Positions 30,601 to 37,446 of a stretch of 40,589 bases of DNA are shown here, piece by piece. The stretch spans positions 1 to 40,589 of the forward strand of contig DAHUYE010000014.1 in assembly GCA_027315345.1 (NCBI GenBank), in the 5' to 3' direction. The stretch's first letter is position 1. Each line of letters opens with the position of its first letter. The DNA comes from Actinomycetota bacterium (GTDB lineage: Bacteria; Actinomycetota; Acidimicrobiia; Acidimicrobiales; JAJPHE01). Under the pieces are notes generated by a model. It did no database searches and had not been told where the DNA came from. It saw only the letters and a program-made list of their open reading frames with translations. A program made the position numbers and the translations under genes.

Positions 30601-30736
30601 GAGGGATTCTCGGCCCGTGGCACTTGGCACCCACTTGTAGCCGACACCCTCCGAGGCGCGGATTGCTACGCCCGATCGCCCGAACGCCGGCCGACGCGCC
30701 GGTGAGGGACGGCGATGTCGGCATGGGACCAGCCTC

Positions 30737-30742
30737 TAGGAT
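30737..30742 (+). promoter_or_regulatory. -10 box of a leaderless promoter
   Basis: TAGGAT, six bases before the ATG at 30749, with no ribosome-binding site between. Confidence 0.5.
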
Positions 30743-30748
30743 CGGTCT

Positions 30749-31759
30749 ATGGGGGAGCTTCAGCTGCGTGTTCAGGCAAGTGGCTCAGGGTCCACATGTC
30801 GGAGGATCCTGGCCGCGCTGCCCACCTGGTTCGGAATCGCCGAGTCCGTCGATGACTACGTGGCGGTGGCCGATAGATCGCCCACGATCATCGCCTCGAT
30901 AGATGGCGAGGACGTAGGTCTCCTGACCGTGGTCCGCCACGGACAGTTCGCGGCCGAGGTGTACGTGATGGCGGTGCTGCCCGAGCATCATCGCCGGGGC
31001 ATCGGCCGCAGGATGCTCGAGCATCTCGAGGAGTCCCTGGCAGGGGATGGCGTCGAGTTCCTTCAGGTGAAGACCCTGAGTACGGCTCGCCCCGACGACG
31101 GCTACGAGAAGACGCGGGCTTTCTACCTGGCGTATGGGTTCCGGGCGCTGGAGGAGTTTCCTCAGCTCTGGGACCCCCAGAATCCCGCCCTCCAGATGGT
31201 CAAGGCGGTCCCCCGGGCCCATCGGCCGGGCGGTTCCGCCCCTGAGCAGGTGCTGGCCCACTTCCGCTGGGTCAGAGGACATGCCGACGTGTGGGGGATC
31301 TTCGCCGATCCTGAGGCATTTGGCGCGGTGACCGCGGCGCTGGCCGAGCCGTGGCGGACGTCGGGCGTGACCAAGATCTGTGGCATCGAATCGAGGGGCT
31401 TTCTCCTCGGCGGGGCCGTGGCCGTCAGCTTGGGAGTGGGCTTCGTCGCCATCCGGAAGCAGGATGGCCTCTTTGCCGGCGACAAACTCGAGGTCAATGC
31501 GGAGCCTGACTACCGAGGCATCCGACAGCGGCTGCGGATCCAGGCAGACGCGATCGGTCCCGGGGACTCCGTCCTGCTGGTCGACGACTGGGCTGAGCGG
31601 GGAAGCCAGGCCCTGGCCGCCCGAAAACTCATCGGTATGACAGGGGCCAAATGGGCGGGGGCTTCTCTTCTCATCGATCAGCTGGACGACGCAACCCGAA
31701 GCCGACTCGCTCCAATAGCGGCGGTCCTCGCGCACCACGAGCTCCCGGGCCTACACTGA
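30749..31759 (+). CDS. GNAT-phosphoribosyltransferase fusion protein
   Basis: A 336-residue two-domain protein. Residues 1-150 are a GNAT acetyltransferase, with EVYVMAVLPEHHRRGIGRRM as the acetyl-CoA loop and YEKTRAFYLAYGFRALEEF at its end. Residues about 165-336 are an adenine-phosphoribosyltransferase-like domain: KICGIESRGFLLGGAVAVSL, then GVGFVAIRKQ, and VLLVDDWAERGSQALAAR at the PRPP site (usually VDDVLATGGT). The PRPP loop keeps the two Asp but has WAERGS in place of the usual L-A-T-G-G-T, so activity may differ. The join is in one open frame. The ATG at 30749 has a leaderless promoter. Confidence 0.85.
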   Translation: MGELQLRVQASGSGSTCRRILAALPTWFGIAESVDDYVAVADRSPTIIASIDGEDVGLLTVVRHGQFAAEVYVMAVLPEHHRRGIGRRMLEHLEESLAGDGVEFLQVKTLSTARPDDGYEKTRAFYLAYGFRALEEFPQLWDPQNPALQMVKAVPRAHRPGGSAPEQVLAHFRWVRGHADVWGIFADPEAFGAVTAALAEPWRTSGVTKICGIESRGFLLGGAVAVSLGVGFVAIRKQDGLFAGDKLEVNAEPDYRGIRQRLRIQADAIGPGDSVLLVDDWAERGSQALAARKLIGMTGAKWAGASLLIDQLDDATRSRLAPIAAVLAHHELPGLH

Positions 31760-32052
31760 TCGTGAGGTGCGGTCCCGCGCCCTGGGCCGATATTGTGCGA
31801 AGGAACGTCCCGTATCAGCGGTGCGGGCCCGTACGCGGCAGGACTGAGTTCGGCGTGGAGGCCCGCCGGCAAACGCACTTGAACGACGGCTAGGGCACCA
31901 CAGAGGTCGTCGCTGGAGCACGCCGAACGACGCCATGAACCAGGACGTTGATCACGACGGTCATCCTCAGCAGATACGCGCGGCGTTGCTAACTGGCCTA
32001 GCAGACCTCCAGTGCGTTCTGAGGTACAACGTGGCGGAAGGAGGGCTTGGGG
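31760..32052. other. Intergenic region with the second 18-bp repeat copy
   Basis: 293 bases before the Gmd-like gene. It holds AACGCACTTGAACGACGG (31872-31889), read in one frame as T-H-L-N-D-G and stop (TAG), after a short coding-like stretch (GRTEFGVEARRQ). The AAGGAGG of the next gene lies at about 32038-32045. Confidence 0.5.
31872..31889 (+). repeat. 18-bp direct repeat, copy 2
   Basis: AACGCACTTGAACGACGG, identical to 27366-27383. A shorter match (GAACGACGG, then TAGGG after one base) occurs at 36331-36345 in the IS5-like relic. Confidence 0.7.
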
Positions 32053-33039
32053 ATGAAGCGAGCGTTGATAACTGGCATCACCGGCCAGGACGGCCGACAC
32101 CTCGCGGGCCTGCTGCTGGGAAAGGGCTACGAGGTATTCGGCATGATCCGGGGACAGGCCAACCCCAAGGCGGCGATCGTCCAAGAGGAGCTACCCGAGC
32201 TCAACCTCCTCGATGGGGACCTCCAGGACCTCTCCTCACTCATCGCCGTGGTCGAACAGGTCCAACCCGATGAGGTCTACAACTTGGGTGCCATCAGCTA
32301 CGTGCCCCTCTCGTTCCGCCAGCCGGAGCTGACCGCCGACATCACCGGCTCTGGGGTGCTTCGGATGCTCGAGGCCATCCGGGTGGTGGGCGGTACCCAG
32401 AACAACCCGATCCGGTTCTACCAGGCCTCCTCCTCGGAGATGTTCGGCAAGGTGCGGGAGACCCCCCAGACCGAGCTCACCCCCTTCCACCCCCGCTCCC
32501 CGTACGGAACCGCCAAGGTCTTCGGCTACTACACCACCGTGAACTACAGGGAGTCTTACGGGCTGCACGCCTCCAACGGCATCCTGTTCAACCACGGCGG
32601 CCCCCTGCGGGGCCTGGAGTTCGTCGAGCGCAAGGTGTCCAACGCTGTGGCCAGGATCACCCTGGGCCTCCAATCTGGGCTGACCCTGGGCAACCTCGAC
32701 TCCAGCCGGGACTGGGGTTTCGCCGGTGATTACGTGGAGGCCATGTGGCTGATGCTCCAGCAGGAGAGTCCCGACGATTATGTGGTCGCCACGGGCCGGA
32801 CCCACTCCATCCGCCAGCTCCTCGACGCCGCTTTCGCCGCCATCGACATCGACGATTGGGAGCCCTACGTGACCACCGACGCCCGCTTCCTGCGCCCGGC
32901 CGAAGTCGACCTGCTGATCGGGGACGCCACCAAAGCCCACCGGGTGTTTGGCTGGGAGCCCAAGACCGACTTCGGGTCACTGGTCCGGATGATGGTAGAA
33001 GCCGACATCGCCGCCGAGTCGGCCAAGGCCGACGGGTAG
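32053..33039 (+). CDS. GDP-mannose 4,6-dehydratase-like SDR
   Basis: A 328-residue extended short-chain dehydrogenase closest to GDP-mannose 4,6-dehydratase: [20 protein letters not shown] (NAD(P) loop), [40 protein letters not shown] with the Tyr-x3-Lys pair, [13 protein letters not shown] and [16 protein letters not shown]. The usual FNHESP has HGGP here, so the Glu is missing, which may alter substrate or activity. It would turn GDP-mannose into GDP-4-keto-6-deoxymannose. ATG at 32053 has AAGGAGG about nine bases upstream. It is followed after 39 bases by a Nudix gene on the same strand. Confidence 0.85.
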   Translation: MKRALITGITGQDGRHLAGLLLGKGYEVFGMIRGQANPKAAIVQEELPELNLLDGDLQDLSSLIAVVEQVQPDEVYNLGAISYVPLSFRQPELTADITGSGVLRMLEAIRVVGGTQNNPIRFYQASSSEMFGKVRETPQTELTPFHPRSPYGTAKVFGYYTTVNYRESYGLHASNGILFNHGGPLRGLEFVERKVSNAVARITLGLQSGLTLGNLDSSRDWGFAGDYVEAMWLMLQQESPDDYVVATGRTHSIRQLLDAAFAAIDIDDWEPYVTTDARFLRPAEVDLLIGDATKAHRVFGWEPKTDFGSLVRMMVEADIAAESAKADG

Positions 33040-33078
33040 GACCCAGACGATCAGATCGCCCCAGATCCCGCCCTGTCG

Positions 33079-33726
33079 ATGACCGAGAAAGACCCGGACG
33101 CGAAGGCCCTCGACTGGGTGGGGGTCGTCCAGCGGCTACACACCATCGCCGGGGAGGGCCTCGCCTACTCGGAGAACCCCTACGACCGGGACCGCTACCG
33201 GCGCCTGGCCGAGCTGGCTGACGAGATCGTCGGGGCCCAATACGGTCCTCTCACCAGGGAGACCCGTGCGGTCCTGGTCGAGGAGGGTTATCCCACCCCC
33301 AAAGTCGACGTGCGGGCGGCCGTGTTCTCCGAGGGCCAGATTCTTCTCGTCCGGGAGGCCAGCGATGGGCGCTGGTCGCTCCCGGGTGGCTGGGCCGACC
33401 TGGGCGATACGCCGGGGGAAGTAGCGGTACGGGAGGTGGCTGAGGAGACCGGCTACCGGGTCAGCCCTCGGCGCCTCCTGGCCGCATGGGACACGGCTCG
33501 TCACGACCACCCGCACCGACTGCAGGCCATCTACAAGATCGTGATCGACTGCTCGCTGATCGGACCGGAGTCTGCCGGGCGGCCGCCTTGTCACGAGATC
33601 CTGGAGGTGGGCTGGTTCGACCCCGCCGATCTGCCGCCGCTGTCGACGGGGCGGATCACCGAGTCCCAGGTGCTGCGCATAGTGCGACTTCACCAGGACC
33701 AGAGCCTGCCCGCCGACTTTGATTGA
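33079..33726 (+). CDS. Nudix hydrolase, ADP-ribose type (second copy)
   Basis: A 215-residue near-duplicate of the Nudix protein at 19281, sharing long exact runs such as YPTPKVDVRAAVF, ILLVREASDGRWSL and LPPLSTGRITESQVLRIV, and the same N-terminal domain (VVQRLHTIAGEGLAYSEN). The Nudix box GWADLGDTPGEVAVREVAEE, then TGY, is complete, with Asp for Glu at one non-essential place. It lies 39 bases after the Gmd-like gene and probably shares its transcript, although a role in sugar-nucleotide metabolism is only suggested by position. Confidence 0.9.
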   Translation: MTEKDPDAKALDWVGVVQRLHTIAGEGLAYSENPYDRDRYRRLAELADEIVGAQYGPLTRETRAVLVEEGYPTPKVDVRAAVFSEGQILLVREASDGRWSLPGGWADLGDTPGEVAVREVAEETGYRVSPRRLLAAWDTARHDHPHRLQAIYKIVIDCSLIGPESAGRPPCHEILEVGWFDPADLPPLSTGRITESQVLRIVRLHQDQSLPADFD

Positions 33727-33876
33727 ACGGTTCCTCCTGGGCGGACCTCGCCGTAGAGCGCTGCCGCCCGGCACTCCGACCTACAACTCCCTATCACCAC
33801 CTCTCCTCCACATCGTCGTGCTTGAGAAGATCCCGTCCGAGATCGAGGGCTCGGCGCTGTCAGTCATCCCGCCCGA

Positions 33877-34491
33877 TCACCGACCGAACGTCACGACAGA
33901 GCCACCGTGGTGTTCGCCATGTCTCCGGGTCGGCGGCGCCGGCCCGGTGGCGCCGGCCCGGTGGCGCTCGATCCGCAGGACAGCCGTCGGCGATGGCGCG
34001 GCGGGCCGGAACGCTCTCGATGGCAGCCAGGCGGCCACGCTCGCCCGGTAGGTCAGGGACCACCTGCGGGCGCCGGGAGCACGTCCACCCGCCCAGCGGG
34101 CTGCTACGTAGGCAGGAACGACAAGGTCCGCTGAGACCAGCCGGCTGCCTGGGCTGAGGAGGCGGCGCAGAAGCGCCGTGGTGATGCTGAAGGGTGGGTT
34201 GGCGACCACCCGGAACGGCTCGCGGGGTAGACGCAGGTCGGAGGCGTCGGCCTGGACGACCACCACCGAGGCCCCGAAGCGCTCCCGGAGGATGCGGGCC
34301 CGGCCCGGTTCGAGCTCCACGGCCACCACCCGGGCACCGGCGGCCAGGAGGTGGCCAGTGAGCGCGCCGGTGCCTGCTCCGACGTCGAGAACTAGTTCGC
34401 CGGGACGTATCCCGGCGTGACGGACCAGCCGGGCGGCCCAGGGGTCACCAAGTCGGTGGAAGCCCCACCGGGGCCCGCTCGCGGCGGGCAC
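33877..34491 (-). CDS. Erm-like 23S rRNA adenine-N6 methyltransferase
   Basis: A 204-residue class I methyltransferase of the KsgA/Erm family. It begins RWGFHRLGDPWAARLVRHAG, as Erm proteins of actinobacteria do, then LVLDVGAGTGALTGHLLAAG (SAM loop), VELEPGRARIL, QADASDLRL and the adenine-binding NPPFSITTALLRRLLSP. All core motifs are present. Such enzymes methylate A2058 of 23S rRNA and can give macrolide-lincosamide-streptogramin resistance; the sequence alone does not show this. The protein is shorter than many Erm proteins, and a 14-bp tandem duplication near the 3' end alters its tail. GTG at 34491 has no clear ribosome-binding site. Confidence 0.85.
   Translation of the reverse strand: MPAASGPRWGFHRLGDPWAARLVRHAGIRPGELVLDVGAGTGALTGHLLAAGARVVAVELEPGRARILRERFGASVVVVQADASDLRLPREPFRVVANPPFSITTALLRRLLSPGSRLVSADLVVPAYVAARWAGGRAPGARRWSLTYRASVAAWLPSRAFRPAAPSPTAVLRIERHRAGATGPAPPTRRHGEHHGGSVVTFGR
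33937..33964. repeat. 14-bp tandem duplication in the Erm-like gene
   Basis: CGCCGGCCCGGTGG occurs twice in a row. Fourteen is not a multiple of three, so the duplication changes the reading frame of the Erm-like C-terminal tail. Confidence 0.7.
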
Positions 34492-34679
34492 GACGCACCA
34501 TCACCATGGTCACGGCGAGGATCATGGCCCCCGACCGCCGCCGGCGCCAGCCATTTCCTGAGGGGTCGATCTCGGTTCGAGCGATCGGATCGGGAAGCAG
34601 GCATAGCGCGTGATGCAACAGCGACCCCACCTCCGGCAATCCTGAGCAGGGAAGTGACAAAGCGGCCAAGATCGGTCCC

Positions 34680-35219
34680 GTGCCGTCGGGAAGCGTTGGA
34701 CCTCGCTATGTCATCGTTTCCGGCCCGGCGGCCAGCGGCAAGACCGTGGTGGCCCACGCCATTGCGGACGAGTTGGGCTGGGCGCTCATTGGCAAAGACA
34801 CCATCAAGGCCGGCCTGATGTCGATCCTGTCGCCCAGCGACGTGGAATCGGCACGACAGGTTGGAAGTGCCGCTGTGGCGGTCCTCCTGGCGGTTGCGGC
34901 AGAGGCACGAGGAGGGGCCGTTCTGGAGGCCGTCTGGCGCCACGACCAGGGTCGCGACCGCTTGGCCGGCCTCCCGGGGCCGGTCGTGGAGGTCTTCTGC
35001 CATTGCGACCGGTCGTTCCTGGAGACGAGATACGCGACGAGAGCCCGACGCCCCGGTTACGTGCCCGAACATCGAGATCCCTCAGAGTTGTGGAGCCCCG
35101 AGACCTTCGAGCCTGTGGCGCTTGGATGGACGGTCGTGGAAGTGGACACGACCAGCCAGGTCGACCTCGGCGGGGTTGTCAGCGCCATCAGGCGGGAACT
35201 TGGCCTAACAGCCCTGTAG
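34680..35219 (+). CDS. P-loop small-molecule kinase-like protein (second)
   Basis: A 179-residue P-loop NTPase with Walker A GPAASGKT (about 15-22), IGKDTIKAGLMS, AVLEAVWRHD and FLETRYATRARRPGYVPEHR. It shares the order of motifs and the end (VDTTSQVDLGG) with the kinase at 18715, so they are relatives. It probably phosphorylates a small molecule or acts like a zeta-toxin-type kinase; no antitoxin is next to it. GTG at 34680 has no strong ribosome-binding site. It is divergent from the Erm-like gene with 188 bases between. Confidence 0.75.
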   Translation: MPSGSVGPRYVIVSGPAASGKTVVAHAIADELGWALIGKDTIKAGLMSILSPSDVESARQVGSAAVAVLLAVAAEARGGAVLEAVWRHDQGRDRLAGLPGPVVEVFCHCDRSFLETRYATRARRPGYVPEHRDPSELWSPETFEPVALGWTVVEVDTTSQVDLGGVVSAIRRELGLTAL

Positions 35220-35531
35220 GCGTTGCTACCCCGCGTCCCGTGGCTGCACAACTGCGGGCGCCGTGCGGGCGTCGGCGGGGATACCTCCTCGGGGTCCGTG
35301 GGGCAGCCGCCCAGAGCGTCGCTAGCTGGGTCGTCCAACACCAAAAACGGTGAAGGCGAAAGCGGCCAGAGGTGCCTGTTGACGGCGGGTGCATATATCT
35401 CGGAACCACCCAGAAATGTCAGCCGGGTGGGGTGAGCACGATCTGCTGCTCGCGCCCGCGGTGATACTGAGCTGGGGGCTATTGGAGCGGGCCTTCGCTA
35501 AGAGGCCGCGCGGATAGGCGCAGAGTGGCCG
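35220..35531. other. Non-genic stretch before the IS5-like relic
   Basis: About 312 bases with no supported gene. It leads into the three hairpins and the transposase. No terminal inverted repeat of the element could be matched here. Confidence 0.4.
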
Positions 35532-35601
35532 CCTCGCGACTGAGCGCGAGGTAGGCAAGACCGTCCACCGGTCGTCGGGCTGGACCCGGTTTGATCCGGG
35601 T
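35532..35601 (+). other. Three tandem perfect hairpins
   Basis: CCTCGCG/CGCGAGG (35532-35551, loop ACTGAG), GACCG/CGGTC (35559-35573, loop TCCAC) and ACCCGG/CCGGGT (35584-35601, loop TTTGAT) follow each other within 70 bases, just before the transposase start. They could be a folded RNA leader, a terminator set that protects the element from read-through, or binding sites. Confidence 0.5.
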
Positions 35602-35642
35602 TGCACCCCAACCCCAACGACCGAGTGGAGGTCTTCCCCATC

Positions 35643-36380
35643 ATGCGCGCGCTGGACCCCGAAGTGCGAGATGCCCTCTGGGCAGCCATTGAACCCCTCG
35701 TCCCCACCCCACCCGACACGCACCCGCTGGGCTGTCATCGGGCTCGGCTCTCAGACCGGGACTGCTTCGAGGTGATGCTGGTCCGCCTCGTCACCGGCTG
35801 CTCATGGGTCGACGCCGAGCGGCTGTGCGGCAACAAGGTCTCCGACACCACGGTGCGGACCCGGCGCGACGAATGGCAGGCGGCGGGCATCTTCGATCGC
35901 ATCGCCGATGAGGCCATCAACGGCTATGACCGCATCATGGGCCTGGACCTCTCCGAGGTCTCCGTGGACGGCTCGATCCACAAAAGCCCCTGCGGGGGGC
36001 TCGGAACCGGGCCCAACCCCACCGATCGGGCCAAGAGTGGCTGGAAGTGGTCGATCCTGGTCGAAGCTCGGGGCATCCCCCTCGGCTGGGATGCCGCCGG
36101 AGCCAACTGCCACGATTCCAAGCTGCTCTGCTCCACCCTCGACGACCTGGGCGGGCGGGGGATGCTGGGAGAGATCGAGACCATCTGGCTCGATCGGGGC
36201 TACGACTCGGACCTGACCCTCCAGCGCCTGGTTGCCTGAGCGGGCGACCGCTATCGCCGGCCGTGCCAAGCCATAAGGACCAATCGGCTGGTCAACCGAG
36301 AGTGCAGTCGGGTTGTGAGGAAGTGCGCGGGAACGACGGGTAGGGTGCGTCCAAAAGCGTGTCGGAGATGACCGATAATC
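35643..36380 (+). pseudogene. IS5-type transposase, truncated by a stop
   Basis: The intact first part (35643-36239) is an IS5-family DDE transposase: LVTGCSWVDAERLCGNKVSD, then VSVDGSIHKSPCGGLGTGPN (first D), NPTDRAKSGWKWS and ETIWLDRGYDSDL (second D). It stops at LQRLVA, TGA at 36237-36239. The last third, which should carry the catalytic Glu, continues as decayed sequence to about 36380. The ATG at 35643 has GGAGG about 11 bases upstream. The element cannot transpose by itself. Confidence 0.82.
36331..36345 (+). repeat. Third, shorter copy of the NDG-stop repeat
   Basis: GAACGACGG, one base, TAGGG: the 3' part of the 18-bp repeat, here in the decayed tail of the IS5-like element. In the matching frame it again ends N-D-G and stop (GGG TAG). 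Confidence 0.45.
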
Positions 36381-36486
36381 CCGGGCTGACGCGTTGTCAC
36401 ATAGAAGCGCGAGTCGGTTTGCCTTGACCCATCGTCGACCTCCGTCGGAAGCCAAGACGGTCCGGGCGATTCTGCTTCGTCTGTCC

Positions 36487-36984
36487 TCAGGCGCCTGTCG
36501 CCGCGAACCGAAGGAGTAGATCAGTCGCCTCCGGCTGCTCCATCGGGGGGCCGACGTTGGTGATGCCGTGGTCGGCGAAGGCTCGCTCGATCTCCTCGAC
36601 CGTCGGACCCGGTGCGGCGCTCGGTACGTCGCCCTCGACGGCCGGGCGCCCGATTTGGCGCACGGCAGCGAGGAAGCTGTCATCAGCGTGGACCATGAGG
36701 ATGCGGGCTGGTCCGTCCAGCACCCGGAAGGTGTGGGGCACCCTGGCGGGGAACTGAACCCAGGTCCCCGGGCCGGCCTCCCACACCTCGTCGCCGCAGC
36801 GGATCACCATGCGCCCCTCGATCACGTAGAAGCTGTCATCGAGAGAGGCGTGGACGTGGGCCGGCGGGGAGGCGCCCTCGGGGAGGATGGCCTCGGCCAC
36901 CGTGACCGGGCTGCCGGGCCCGGTCAGCTCCTCGACGAGCACCCCGAGGAAGAGCCACCGCCGCCACGGTGCCGTCGGGGCCAT
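36487..36984 (-). CDS. Cupin-domain protein (downstream of a pair)
   Basis: A 165-residue cupin. The beta-barrel motifs are EGASPPAHVHASLDDSFYVI with EGRM (metal His pair and Glu) and VQFPARVPHTFRVLD (third His). It is similar to quercetinase-type and sugar-sensing cupins of unknown substrate. ATG at 36984 is one base after the stop of the upstream cupin gene (TGATATG), so the two are translationally coupled. A longer frame to 37014 has no support. Confidence 0.82.
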   Translation of the reverse strand: MAPTAPWRRWLFLGVLVEELTGPGSPVTVAEAILPEGASPPAHVHASLDDSFYVIEGRMVIRCGDEVWEAGPGTWVQFPARVPHTFRVLDGPARILMVHADDSFLAAVRQIGRPAVEGDVPSAAPGPTVEEIERAFADHGITNVGPPMEQPEATDLLLRFAATGA

Positions 36985-36985
36985 A

Positions 36986-37345
36986 TCAGAGCATCCCGGC
37001 GCCGGCGGTGTCACCGGTCGGGATGAAGTCGATTGTCACGCACGGCTCGTCGCCGACCACCCAGGCGTCGTGGCCCGGGCCCACCAGGTGGGCGTCCCCA
37101 GGCCCAAGGTCCAGCTCGCGGCCGTCGTCCATGACGACGTGAAAGTGGCCGGAGATGACGTAGGACATGTGGGTGCCCTGGCAGCTGTCGGTCCCGACGA
37201 CGGGCTTCACGTCGGTGGACCACCTCCAGCCCGGGCCGAAGTCGGCTCGCCCGAGCGTGAACCCGGTCAGGTTGACCAGGCTGACCGCGCCGTGCTCAAA
37301 GCTCTTCTTCTCGTCCGGCGTGGCGACGTTCTTGGACTCCAGCAT
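36986..37345 (-). CDS. Cupin-domain protein (upstream of a pair)
   Basis: A 119-residue single-domain cupin with GADFGPGWRWSTD-like start (GRADFGPGWRWSTDV), QGTHMSYVISGHFHVVMDDG and LGPGDAHLVGPGHDAWVVGD. The His residues fit a metal site, though the first motif is not typical. ATG at 37345 has GGGAGG eight bases upstream. It forms a two-gene unit with the next cupin and may bind the same ligand. The gene upstream is a LuxR-type regulator on the same strand, so regulation by it is possible but unproven. Confidence 0.82.
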   Translation of the reverse strand: MLESKNVATPDEKKSFEHGAVSLVNLTGFTLGRADFGPGWRWSTDVKPVVGTDSCQGTHMSYVISGHFHVVMDDGRELDLGPGDAHLVGPGHDAWVVGDEPCVTIDFIPTGDTAGAGML

Positions 37346-37446
37346 GGCCTGCCTCCCTTGGTCCCCTTTGGTCGGGGCTCTCAGGAAGAGCGTGCGCCGC
37401 CCGCCGGGCCCAGCGCATCGGTGAGACCACGTAGTGGGCCGGGCGC

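Noticed and set aside
16631-35219. A single biosynthetic gene cluster
   Set aside because: No PKS, NRPS, terpene or RiPP core enzyme is present, and the genes are in mixed orientation with separate promoters.
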